A stretch of DNA of 64,000 bases from Camillea tinctor (lineage: Eukaryota > Ascomycota > Sordariomycetes > Xylariales > Xylariaceae). Positions 31,098-43,500 of the stretch are shown one piece after another. Location: assembly GCA_022578605.1 (NCBI GenBank), contig MU394109.1, positions 124,001 through 188,000 of the forward strand, read 5' to 3'. Under the pieces are notes generated by a model. The model made no database searches, was not told the origin of the DNA, and saw only the letters and a program-made list of their open reading frames with translations. The position numbers and the translations under genes are program-made. How positions within the stretch are numbered: position 1 is the first letter of the stretch; each line of letters starts with the position of its first letter.

Positions 31098-34000
31098 GAC
31101 TGGAGACGGTTCGGAGTGGTTCGGTACGGAACGATACGGGTATGAGTACGGGTACGGGTACGGATACGGTAGCGTGGCGTGGCGTGTTGTGTTCGGTTCG
31201 TATAAAGAAGACGGAGGTAGGGAGGAGTTAAGGAGGTTAGGCAGGTTTATGCCAGATCGAAACGGGTAAATTGTGCAAGATGATGACGGTAATAGTAGTA
31301 AATAGTAGTAGTAGTGGTGTAAGTATTGGTGACGATGGTTGCTTTGTTTATGTGTTTGTGATATGATGTGATAATGCTGCCGTGCCGAAACCTGAACCTG
31401 CTCAGCTGAACTTGAACTGATCCGAACCTATTGTCCTAGATGAAGTCAATTGCTGGCAGCGCCCCCGAGGAGCTTCTCCCATTCGCCTATCATCCAGGTA
31501 GTCGATCGATGGATGTCCTGTCGAAGCTATGCCAAGTTGCCCCAACCATATGTATGTATGTAAATATATGTAAGTGGTGTAAGTGTGTATTAGTGACTAC
31601 CACAGCTAGGCAATGAATTATTGAACCTAACAAAAAAAAAAAAAGAAGGGGAAAGGAAGAAAAAAAAAAGAAAAAGAAAAAAGAAAGGGACCTCGGGAAG
31701 TGCACAATGAATAAAAAAAAAAAAGAAGGTGAAGGGTTCTTCCCTGAAAGAATAGTAACAACTTCTCTTTTTTTTTGGAGATGGTTTCTTCTGGCATAAT
31801 AAATTCTGGGGGGAGACTTTTCAATTCATTCCCAAGAAAAAAATCAGGGGCTCTTGTATGTGCTGTCTCCCGCTATGTAAATCCTCCTCCAAAGTACTAC
31901 TCCTGCTTGAACCGGCTATTCGTATGTAGAGGTACATACATCTCTCTCTTGGCCCCCCTCTATCCCCTCTATTTTCCACCCGGTCGGTGCTCGGCTTAGG
32001 TACCCGCTACAGCCGTTGAATACCCGGTACCTCCGACAGGTGAAGGGGAAGATCACGGTGGATCGGGCGCTAGGCTAACTAGCGTTACTCTTATTCTATT
32101 ACACTAAACTAGCATCAATCGATGTTCGCTCTTTCGCCCTGCCTCACTTAAGCCACGTATCAACCGATACTTTTCTAAACCTACATATACATATATATAT
32201 ATACATTATACTTACATTGCATTACATGTAAGGTATACGCATATAAGTCAGTCAGTGAAGTTAGGTAGGTAATACCTGCATTTCTTTTCTTTTTATTACC
32301 TTGGCAGTACGGAGCATGTATATATTCCAACCTGCCTTATTGTTATTATATTGAACCTGGTACAACTGATAGATATGATTTTTTTTGTAGATAGGAGTTC
32401 ATAAATACCAGACACTACGCTATGTTGGTAAATACATTAATAGAAAGACAGGACAAATACTCCGTAGGTAAGTGCAGTTACCTAGGTTAGCTACGGAGTT
32501 GCAAATGAAAGGCCTACCTAAACTAAGGTAATGTAAATATGAACTCCTTAAAGTATCTCCATATACATATAAAAAAAGGGAAACAAAACAAAAAGAGAAC
32601 AATGAGAAATAATAAGAGAGAAAAAAAGGAGATAGGAAATTGGGTTTAAACTGTGCCTACATTACTTTTGGATACACCGTCAATTAACGTTGACAACTAG
32701 TAGTGGAAATCAAAAAAGGGGCAACTTACTGGGTACCCAGTCGTAGGTACAATTTATTAATACTAATACCGATACCAATACTAAGTAATACCCAGCCCCC
32801 TTTTAACTTAACTTAGCAACTATCCGATTCTCATCTAATCGTAAACAATCAATACAGTATATCTTGTAAGTCAGCTTGGTTTAAAAAAAAGTGAGCAAGT
32901 TCATGAAGGTAGTAACGTATGTATGTAGTAGGTAGTGTAAGTAGTAGTACTAGTAGTACTTACATAGCAGGTTAGTACCTAGTACGTACCCCCATTTTCC
33001 TATTTGTACCTACATACATAGTCCCCTAAACTAAAGACCACACACATGAGATTCCTCGTACTAGTTATTAACCAAGATGACCCTCTAACCTCTTCCCCGT
33101 CCAGTACCTATCCATTGTTCGAAAAGCCAAGCAGTCGCATGAACGCAGGAATGGCTCCTACAGAAATATACACGTACATGTGCATTACATGCTGCATATG
33201 CTACTGCAGTACTTACAACTAAACCACTAGCCATGAAACCAAAAGAGAGTAAGAGGGGAGAAAGAAAGAAGAGAAGAAAGAAAAAAAAGGACAATTGTTA
33301 GCGTTGTTGATTAACCGATTGACTTGTGATCGGCCACTAAGAGCTATCAGATTTGTTCCCCTTCCGCCTCAAACGGTCCAAGCTTCCCACCCACCCCAGT
33401 CCCAGCTTTCTAGGTCTATACCGAAAAGCTCATGTCGGGACTCGGGAGACGGGTCCGGTTGCAGGGGTCCTGCTTTAGGGGCGACCCTCTCCCCCCCTTC
33501 TACCTTTTCTCACTTCTCTACGCTAGCTCCGAAATCCAATAAGACATGGCCCGTATGTACGTCGTGTAGTGCAAGTTGTAGTTAATTATGGTGAGCGAGC
33601 AAGTGAGAGCCGATTTTCGTGAAGTTTCTCCGTGGTAAAATGAGCAGGATCTTTTTTTTAATACACCATCTCTCCATTGTTCAGCTGGGAAAGTTACCTA
33701 CATTACCAAAAGCAACAAGTCCCTCCAGCCACCAGGTAAACATTATAGTCATCATCATAACATGTCAAGCTTATTTACTAAGTACATCGTCCATTGACTA
33801 TGGAACACATGGAAATAAGACATACCAATATGAGAGACACCAAAAAAAAAAGAAAAAGGGACATGTCCTGTCGGACGGTCGGACTATTCTATCTCAGGGG
33901 TGAGAAGGTAAGTGTCGAAAAAAAAAAGGGAGGGGGGAGAAAAAGAGAAAGATACAAGACCTACCTTCTCTCTCTCTTGCCGGTGAAAAAGAAAGAAAAG

Positions 34001-35351
34001 AAAAAAAAAAGCCACATGCAACAAGTATTCCTCCTCTACCACCCCCTTTTCCCCCCTTCCTTTCATATTTTTTTTTTTTAACTTCCTCCATCTCCATATA
34101 CCCATGTATCATGTAGGTACCAATCTTGCACACCTCCCCTAATTTCTGGGCCGTGGTCGGGGGCGGCCTGGAAGTTGGATTTGCTAATACCGCCTCTCTC
34201 TCGAAGGAACTTTTTTGCCTTTTTACTTATTTTTGTTAACATTACCTCTCTTGGTTGTTGTTGTTTTCTCTCTCTTTTCTTTCTTCATTTTTTTCCTATT
34301 CTCTTTCACGGCCTACTTATACGAAAACTCGGGCCACTTTTTTTCCTCTCTCTTTCCCTCTTCATTCGCTGCTGATTTGTATACAACTCGGAAAGTGGGA
34401 GCGCACGTCGTCTGTTTTTTTTTCTTTCTTTTTTGCTTTTTAACTCTTCGACATCCCGATCGGAATAAGCCTAGCGCTGATTCTTGCCTATCTTCGAGAA
34501 TAGATATTTCCGAGAAATGTTCTATGCCTGCCGTCAGAAGTTTAGGAACGCGCTCTGCGATGCTACACACGCAGGCTGACGGGCTGCACTACCTTGATGC
34601 GTGAATGCAGTGTGGTTGTAGAGATAGGGGGTGAGGCGTATCGGTTATAGATGATCTGCCGTGATAAGACATGGTTTGTTGATCATCCAACTTATTTTTG
34701 GTCGCAAATAGATCGCATATGATATGTTCATTTATCTTGTAGTTGGATCTCTTTTGCTCTCTTCACACGCCTTGGGCGATATACCTTGACCTTGAGGGAT
34801 GGCAAGAAACAACATAGCGCAAAGAAATCGAGTAGATTGCTTAGGAAGAAATCAAGTTATCCATATGACAACTCACTACAGCTAAGTACTAGAGGCGTGG
34901 AAGTTGGAACTTCCCGAGCTGACCTGACCCGGAAAGACCGGCTAGTGTGACTTAACTTAGGTAAGGTAACGGGTATAAAATGTGGCTGGTAGAATACAAT
35001 TTGCCACAAGATAGATCTGTCGGCTCCCACCGGCTGCTGACGGCTGATACTAGCTGTTACTATCAGGTAAAGGTAAAGTTCAGGTCTAGGTTAAAGCCTA
35101 GGCTAGAAAGCTTGGGCCAGACAGTAAAAAGAACCAACAAGAGCTAAACGAACTCCCTACAGTAGGTTAGGTAAGGTCTTCTACGGCAGCAAGCTTCACT
35201 TATCACTCGTTTTGATTTATCGCGTACAATTGATAATCTCCAACTTTAAATCTCCTGCATCAACCTTCTTCATCTCCCCCCTCCCAGTTACATCCCACGA
35301 TTGACAGCGCGTCAGGTCGACCACCGTGTCACGCGCAATTGACTTGCCACG
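31098..35351. other. Long intergenic region between divergent genes, no gene seen
   Basis: About 4.25 kb upstream of both the zinc-finger gene and the HP1 gene. It starts with a GGTACGGGTACGG-type tandem at about 31130-31170 and holds many A or T homopolymers and pyrimidine runs (31.6-31.8 and 33.9-34.5 kb). Frames there are low-complexity artefacts of those runs. Confidence 0.5.
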
Positions 35352-36729
35352 ATGCCGCCCGGTATGTTTTCTCCACTCAGCTTTTATTTTCGTCTTACCA
35401 TCATCCGAGGTTATGAGAAGGAAAGAAAAAGAAAACAAAAAACAACAAGAAAAAAAAACATCACCATCATTATGCACAATTGTTTATCTTTGATTCTTTC
35501 CCCTTTGTCGCGTACCAAAACTCTAACATCCTAGTAAAGCGATCAGCGACGACGAGCAATCTGACATCGGCGACCTCGATGTCGCTATCTCAGCACCGCC
35601 CCGGCGCGCCAGAAACGCATCCGCCAGTCTAAAAGAACCCGATGGCGACATAGAAGATGACGATATGCCTGATATCGTGAAGGGCGATGTGGGGAATGGC
35701 GACGATAATGCCGGCGCCGACGAAGACGAGGACGAGGAGGATCTGGAAGAGGACGAGTGAGTTGATACACACGACCGATTACCTACATATACACGAGCAT
35801 GGTGGCATATCGCAACTTGAACTAGGTGGAATGCTAACCGCCTGGCCGCCTAGGTTTATCGTCGAAAAGATCCTTGCCCACGCAGTAGAAGCCGACGTGA
35901 GTATAACCGCAGGGAAAGGGACATTAGGGGTAGCGCGACTTTTGAAAGCTAAACAGCAAGGAATGGAAACTAGGGCACGGTGAAATACAAAGTCAAGTGG
36001 GAAGGTTACGAGAAGAAAGCAGACCAGACTTGGGAGGACGAGGACAATCTTAGGTGGGTACTATATTTTTCACGAAAAGTTGGTTTTTGGGTTATTTTAT
36101 TGTTATTTTTTCGCGCCAAATCGAGAAAGATGTGTTTTTTTCTGACGCAGGAGGGATGTTTGGGCGGAAAACAGGGAGAACGCGGCCGAAGTCCTGGGCG
36201 AATATCTGGCAAGCGTGGGCGGCCGGGATAAGATCATAGAGGCGTCGAAGACGGCGCTCAAGACCAAGAAGCGCGGCCGGCCGGCGACAGGAGGGGGGGG
36301 AGGAGGCTCGGCGACGGGATCGACGGCGGACACCCCGACCAACGGAACGAAACGACGGCGCAACGGCAGCCACCCGGCATCGGCATCGCCCCCGGCCAAC
36401 ACCCGGGCGTGGAAGCCGCCGGTGGGGTCCTGGGAGGACGAGGTGGACTCGATCGAGGCGTGCCACGACGAGAAGACGGGCAAGCTGCTGGTGTACCTCA
36501 CGTGGAAGAACGGGAAGAAGACGCAGCACGAGACTAAAGTGATATACCAACGGTGCCCTCAAAAGGTAAATTTCAAAATAACACCGGATTCTTTGTGGAG
36601 AGAGAGAGAGAGAAAGAGAGATAAAAGAATATTGCTTTGCTAACGGATGATATGTCGTGACAGATGCTACAGTACTACGAACGGCACGTGAAAATCGTAA
36701 TGTCGTCGGAAGGCGGGAAAGATGAGTAA
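35352..36729 (+). CDS. hpo: Heterochromatin protein 1 homologue (276 aa)
   Basis: Model join(35352..35361,35540..35756,35854..35896,35974..36053,36151..36565,36664..36729), 831 nt, all introns GT-AG. The first coding exon is only 10 nt (Met-Pro-Pro). An acidic N-terminal region (to residue 75) precedes the chromodomain: EFIVEKILAHAVEAD, then VKYKVKWEGY and QTWEDEDNL. The H3K9-methyl aromatic cage corresponds to Phe77, Trp99 and Tyr102. A basic Gly-rich hinge (KKRGRP, TKRRRNGS) follows, then a chromoshadow domain from about residue 200: SWEDEVDSIEACHDE, LVYLTWKNGKK and MLQYYERHVKI. HP1 reads H3K9 methylation and dimerises through the chromoshadow domain to build heterochromatin; in Neurospora (HPO) it also links to DNA methylation. 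Every domain is complete. The symbol follows Neurospora; other fungi use HEP1 or HepA. Confidence 0.95.
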
Positions 36730-38420
36730 AGAAAAAAAAAGCGGAAAATGAAGATGAGATTGATTTAAGTCCAATGACAGAGGAGCGAGGGAAAGAGGGA
36801 TGAGGAGGATGAATGAGGTTCAGCAATCAGACCGGTTGCTGATGGACGAACTGGCGTACGCGGCATGATATCGAGGTCTTCGAAACATGTATAATAAGCA
36901 GTTTCGCTCCGTTGATATCTTTGTTATTTTATGTTTGTTTGTTTTGGTTTTGCTTCTGCTTTTTGTTTTTTATCGTTCTTTTTTTATTCACCTCCATATA
37001 TCGATCTCTCTAGTTATTCCTAAAATATCATTTATCCTAGGTCAGGTTTTTTTTTTTTTTCGTTCCTTTAAGAAGGACGGAATTAACTGAAGAATCGCAG
37101 ACATCAAAATTCAAGGTGTTGAAAGTTATCCGCTCCGCTCATTCTTCTGTCGCCTGTTATGTATGAAGGTAATTCCAGCTATTTGTAAACATTCCCGGAA
37201 TGGTTTGAGACTATGATGATTATTGTTGTTATTCTGTATACTAACTACTTTACATGAGGTTGTGAAAAGGAAGACCAGAATGAGAATAGGTAGAGAACAC
37301 GATATGGGTGTAAGTTATTACTAGGTACAACTAGCACATGTAGGTTAGTTTCGGATATGGGAGGCTGGGACGTGTGTATGTAGTAACCTAGTAAAAAAGG
37401 TTCTTCTCTCTTTTTTTTTTTTTTTCAAATTGATCTCATTGATTTGTTCCAGTTATACCAAGCCCCACTAACAAAACACACACGACATAACCTATATGTC
37501 TAGACCCGACGCTATAGCTCTGCTAGGTTTAGGGTGGTAGTACCTTGCTTGTTCCCGTCTTGCTTCTCTCTCTCACGTCTTACCCCGGTCGAAACACACA
37601 GGTTTACCCCCCCTAGCTAAGCTAAGCCCCCCACACCACACCACCAGCGAGCGAACAACACGCACCAGTAGACAGGTAAGTGGTAGTGTACCTAGTGTAT
37701 GTAGGTGTATGTAGATAACCAACCACCGGCCAAGCATCGCTGTACAAGAAAGTGGGGTAGGGGAACAACTTTCCCTTCCTCTTCCCCCCCCCTGTATCCT
37801 AGAGTAGTTGTAAGCTTGGGGTAAGCTCTTTAACAACGCTACCTAATCACTTTGCCAGCCTTGCGCATTTTCAACCCACCAAGACTTGACCAGCCTCGCT
37901 ATTTACGCCTAATGGCATGGCAACGGATCATATAATACAGTAACCACATCTTGCTTGTATGCAACCACCCACCTTTTCCTCTTTCTCTTTTCTCTCCCTC
38001 TCTTTTTTATTATTAACATTCTTCCCAAAAAGAGAAATTAACTTTCAAGATTATTTATTATTTCTTGAATTTTAATTCAGTTGCATTATTATTTTTTATC
38101 TGCAATTGAACCTAAAACCGAGCTTTTGCTTTGCTTTGCTTTACTTTGAGTCAAGTAATACTTTAGCTCCGAGAGAAGTTCGAAAGACTTAACACTTCTA
38201 TTTTATCATCAACCACCCTATCGTGCTCTTTCTCTCCCAGTCTCAAGAGGAACTGGGCAGCTTTTCATTAGAAAGCCTATCTTACATCCACACATTCCGC
38301 GCCATCCAACCACCTCATTATCGCATACAACCTCTCTCTATCTACACCATATCCCTCTTATCCACCACCACCACCATCACTATTTCTTAGCCAAAAAAAA
38401 AAAAATCAAAAAAAATCAAA
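36730..38420. other. Intergenic; 3' part is the leader of the small membrane protein gene
   Basis: No supportable coding frame. The last ~500 bases (about 37.9-38.4 kb) are pyrimidine-rich with CCACCACC runs and an A-rich stretch ending right before the next ATG (TCAAAATGG), typical of a long fungal 5' leader. Confidence 0.5.
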
Positions 38421-38579
38421 ATGGTCAAGGAAAACGACGTCATCGCCATCATCATCATCGTGCTGTTCATCGTGCTGGCCCTCATCGCCTTCGGCATCTA
38501 CCGGCTCGTGCACATCGCCCGCCACCAGGGCACCATCACGTCCACGAGCAGCAGCACGGAGACGTCGCAGATGGAATAG
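38421..38579 (+). CDS. Single-span membrane microprotein (52 aa)
   Basis: A 53-codon frame including the stop, with start context TCAAAATGG. The product begins MVKENDVIAI, continues with one strong hydrophobic helix (about residues 7-26, Ile/Val/Leu/Ala), a short basic stretch (YRLVHIARHQ) and a Ser/Thr-rich tail ending QME. Third positions are almost all C or G (ATC, CTG, GCC, GTG), in sharp contrast to the AT-rich flanks. That is the strongest sign that it is a real, selected gene. The layout matches a tail-exposed type III membrane peptide with the basic side cytosolic. A long A-rich and pyrimidine-rich leader precedes it. I recognise no named family. It has no neighbours within 1.6 kb on either side. 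Confidence 0.75.
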   Translation: MVKENDVIAIIIIVLFIVLALIAFGIYRLVHIARHQGTITSTSSSTETSQME

Positions 38580-40589
38580 CATCGGTAGACTATAGGGGCA
38601 AAAAAAGAGAACCCCTAAAGCATCTCTTTTTCTGTTCTCTCCCCGGGCACGGAGAAAGGGGAATGAGAGATAGAGACGAATGAAGGGCGGAGAGGAAAGA
38701 GAAGGGAGGAAGGGGGGAGAGGACTGGGGGAAACCGGACGGACTAGTCGGGAGACTGTCTACCTCCCCTTCCCCTTTTCTGACCCTCCTTCTCTTCTAAC
38801 CCACGATGAGGCACCTCCACGCTTTTCCTTTCCTTCCCCATCCCGCGTCTCATCAGGGAAAAGGGGGGGGGCGGATAAGAATTTCCCTCCCCCCTTCCTT
38901 TCCCTCATTCTCCCCTCAACGCCATTTTTAGGGCAAAGGGGAAAGGGGATCCCTCGCCTGCCGAGATCGCCATCATCATCATTTTTACCGTCTCCATCTA
39001 TCACCATTTCTTTCCCATCTTTCATATTTACACAATGCACCACTACTACTACCCATCACGTAGTAGTGCACCGGAAACGAATCGAAACGAATAGACGGAA
39101 ATCTCGGATGAGGAAAATTTTCATCTTCTTTTATTTAACCCCCCTTCTCTCATATCTCTTTTACCAAGACAGAAACGGCGTTTTGTTTTTGCGGGTGTTT
39201 TTATTATTATCAATCTATCAATCAGGAACCCAAAGGGATGGGGATGGGATATATTGCGTTTATATTGTCTTTTGTTTCATGATTTATTATTACGCCATGT
39301 GTCACTTATATTATTCTTTTTTTCCCATTTTATCTCTCCCCCTTTTATACAACTCGGTTATGAGAAGCCAGAAAAGGGGGGAGCAGAAACCCGGAAAGAG
39401 AAATGAGATTCGATAAAAAGAAGGGGGGGGAGGGGGAAGGGAATGAGCGATGACGAATATGCATCGTTATTGACGTATGTACACACACGACTTGGGTATG
39501 CTAATGTATGGTATGGTATGGCATGGTATGGACTGAAATGAACGAGCTGTTATGAAGAAAACAAAAAGAAAAGGGGAGAAAGAATAGAGGAAACATCCCA
39601 AGTTATCGCTGTACATAAACGAAGAAGAAAACGTCAAGATTTGAACAACCGATCGACTAGATCTATGGTCTAGCCTCTTGATATATAAATTACAGGCATA
39701 CCAATGTTCAGTTTACCAATGTATTGCTTACCTCGTTACATGACTGAAAACGAAATACACCAGTAACTTGTGAGAGGAGGACAGGGCTCTTCTTGATGGG
39801 TGGTGTACTAATGAGTATACTTGTTAAACGCTACATAGGTATATATATATATAGTATGTGTATGCACAAGCGCGTCATCTTGTAAACCACTAGGTTAAGC
39901 CCCTTTCCCCTAGGAATCGATGTCATCAACGAATTACAACAAGCATAATCGTGATCTTTAGGCGAGAAACCCGAAAAACACCATCCTTTCTTCCTAGGGT
40001 TCCTTACCCCCCTCGTGTCCGCGGATATACTTTGTTGCCATGCTATGGACGATCGTGTAGTTTCCAATGAAAATTCGCGTGTTCTGTATGAAATGTAATT
40101 CTGTTGCGGCCAGAAAAAAAAACCCCTCTGCATAGTCGGGTCAAAAAGAAACCTATGTCTATGCAATTCTCGGGTTGGTATACTGAAAATTTGGCAGCAA
40201 ACCCCAAAACTCCATGCAATGCGTATACTTTGTCATGGCCGCCCATTTGTCCATTCTATCCTCCGTCCCAAGAATCCTTTACCACGCCAGGTCAGTTCGT
40301 CTAAAGCGAACATGAAACAAATAACAACTTGGTCGAAACGCCATTGTCCCTAACCTCCGCCTTTTTATACCTCCGTTTTTTTTTCGCATACAAAAATGTC
40401 ATATAGCCTCATACGCAAAGAAAGGGTATATCCTGGTCTGTGTCAAAGACGGTGTGGATATTGATAAAGACTGATGGAGCCTCCAAACTTAGTAGTTATG
40501 TTCTGGCGTATATCGTAGCTAGTCACGAAACCGGCTTCCTATAGCGAAGGGTATCTTAAGCGAAGCCAGTCTAGCTGAACGATAGACGA
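38580..40589. other. Intergenic between convergent genes, no gene seen
   Basis: About 2 kb containing the 3' ends of the microprotein gene and of phytochrome. Pyrimidine-rich and A/T-run sequence; the frame at 38759-39043 is a low-complexity artefact. GTATGG-type tandem units occur at about 39505-39531. Confidence 0.5.
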
Positions 40590-43500
40590 TCAAGACGAAA
40601 CCCCTGGATCCAGCAGTGGTTTAGTAGGGCCTGTGGGTGTTACATCTTCAGATGATGGGGACCTCTCGCCCTCAGGCTTCACAACTCTGGATGGCTCAGA
40701 AAACCTGAGAACAAACCATCCACCCCGCTCCCATTCTCCTGGCTTGTAGAGACATTCCTCTCGGATGGTATAATTAGTCATCCCGTCCAGTAAAACCTTC
40801 AGCCGTTTGAAATCGATAGGCTTTAGAATCCAGCCATCGAAGCCGGCCTCCACATATGTTGGCTTTTCTTTCTCCGTAAGAGAAGCCGAGACAGCAAAGA
40901 TCGGGATCCTACCATGATGAGTGGCTAACGGAGACAGCTCCAGACATTCCTCTGATTGTTCGTACGCCCGAATCATCTTCGTGCTGGCTAGACCGTCTAC
41001 GATAGGCATCTAAGATATCAGTCAATATTGCTTTCTTCTCACACACATATGGAGGCGGGGAGGCCCGCATATGCTACTTACCTGCATATCCATGAGTATG
41101 ACATCAAACTTGGTAGATGTTTCTCTATACACTATCGCACAATCTTCACCATTAACCGCGTGGTAGACTTTATGCTCGGCCTTTTCCAAGCGCTTTTTCA
41201 ATATCTTCATATTGATCGGATCATCTTCGGCCACAAGCACCTGTAGCTTGCCAGAATGGGGGACAAAGGATTTATTGCGATCTAGTTGACCTCCTTCGGG
41301 AATTTCAAACAATACCTTCGATGATTCCCCTGTTTGAGCAGACCTCGGTAGGTCAAAGTATTCATCGGGAATCTTGACCGGTCGGATCGGAGTCTTGGTG
41401 TCTGTGACTGGATGGATTCCAGCCTGTGAATCTAGCGGCCTGGTAGGGCTTGAGGTCGATCGTGGCGGCATGGAGGGTCGTTCTAAATTGCTTGTTATGA
41501 TGGGGCGGTTATTTTCGGCGTCAGGTTCCGGCAATGATGCACTACTGGGATGAGGACGATGCTGTCGTCGCTTGGAATTCTGGCGCTGGACACCAACCGC
41601 TCCTTCGTCTGGTTCCCCTAGGGATAGCGGAGTCTGGATAGCATCTATCAAGCGCTCTGCATCGCTCTTGTTGCTCCGACCACTATTGCTTGCGCCACTC
41701 CTCAAACTGCTCACACTAGTTGTTTCATCAAAACTGTGGCTCTTTTTGATGACGCGACCCGGTATGTGTGGTGGAGCCGAGCTTCCCCTGTCTACTAACA
41801 AAACCTCGCCAGCTTGTGTGGGTGGCAGAGACTTCGTAACCGAGGCCGGGTTGGACTTTGAACTCGACTTGACTGTGGCATTGCTTGCACCTGCTTTTTC
41901 GAGGATATCATCTGATGGTAGTTCGAACGGGATCTGGATCACAAATCTCGATCCTTTCCCTTCTTCGGATTTGAGACGTAACTGCCCGTCCATATTCCTG
42001 ACTATCCTCGCGACTACGGCGAGACCCAAGCCCAAGGTACGCCCATCTTGCGTCTTTTCGACTTCTTTAGAAGCAGTAGGATCCTCAAGGTCGGCACTGC
42101 TGACCTGTTCCAAATCCTGAAATAGACTGTCGAGCTTTTCATCGCTCATACCGTGTCCCGTGTCATGAACAGTAATTTCGACTCGAACGCGAGACTGAAG
42201 CACCTCCGTAACATAAGCCTCCACTTTTACTGAACCTTCGCTTGTATGCTGCATAGCATTCGCTGTCATGTTAGCAACTGCCTGGCGCACACGCCGATAA
42301 TCGCCATGAACGTATCGCGGAAGGCCAGGATGCTGGACAACTTCGTAATCCAAGCCTTTACGAGCAGCATCAACCTTAAACGGATCCGTTGCCTCTTGAA
42401 TACAGGCCGGTAAGTCTAAAATTTCGTCCTTGATCAACTCCAGACCTTCTTCAGTTTGGGTGAGGTCAAGAAGATCGTTGATCACATAGATGAGTGACTT
42501 CGATGCAGAGTGGGACCTTGCCAGATTTTCTCTCGTTTCCTGATCCAGCGTCCCTTCAAGAGCAATCTCGAGGTAATTGATAATAGCGTTCAGTGGTGTG
42601 CGCACTTCGTGGGCAGAATTAGCTAGCAAGAGTCGAGTGAGTCGGCTGCTCTGCAGTGCCGCTTCTTTCTGTCTCCAGACCTCAATGAATTTGCCTAAGA
42701 TAGTCAGTTTCTTTATTCCATACAGATAGTAATTGAAGTTCTTACCATAAACTAGGCAGAGAACAGCCGCGGTCTCCACCTGCTCTTCAGACCATTCTCT
42801 ACACTTTCCAATGACTGCTTCGTGCCACACCTTGAAGCTTGATCGCGGCTCTAGATAATCAGATGTACCTTCTTTGATCACTTTTTCGTATGGATTTCCT
42901 GCCCACTTTACTTCTCTAATCTGACCCTTGCGGAAGAAGACAATGAAGTCATTACCGCCAATACTTAGAGGCACGTATAGCAGTCCAGCAATGACAGAAA
43001 ATCCTGGAGGGTAACGAAGGTCCGGGAAGTCCTCGCGGATATCTTGTGTAGTCAGAACGGAAGTAAAGCTCCTGAGTCGTAGATACTCAAGCATGGCGAG
43101 TGCTTCTTGGGATTGCTCTATTTTCCCTAGCACTTTCGTCTCGCCGCGAATCGAGAGCATGCCAAAATCTGCGTCAAACAGCTTCAGCAGGTCGTCGGAA
43201 GAAGCAATAATATAGCCGGAAGGATTTTTATCTGTTGGCATGGTATTGATGAGCTTCCTTGCTTGCAGGCGAGAGGCGTACGAGAGACGTTCGATATTCC
43301 GCGAAGCAGTATCTCCTACTAAGCGGCACATTTTGCGAATCGGAAACGCGACTCGCATTCCCTGAGAACCATAACTATGGCAGGCAATAAGACCCCATAG
43401 TTCATTAAACGCATTAATCGAAATGGACATTGAGGACCGGACAGCCATGTTGGCAAGATACTTGAGGTGAATAGGGGACATCGCTCGCAGGTAAGCATGG

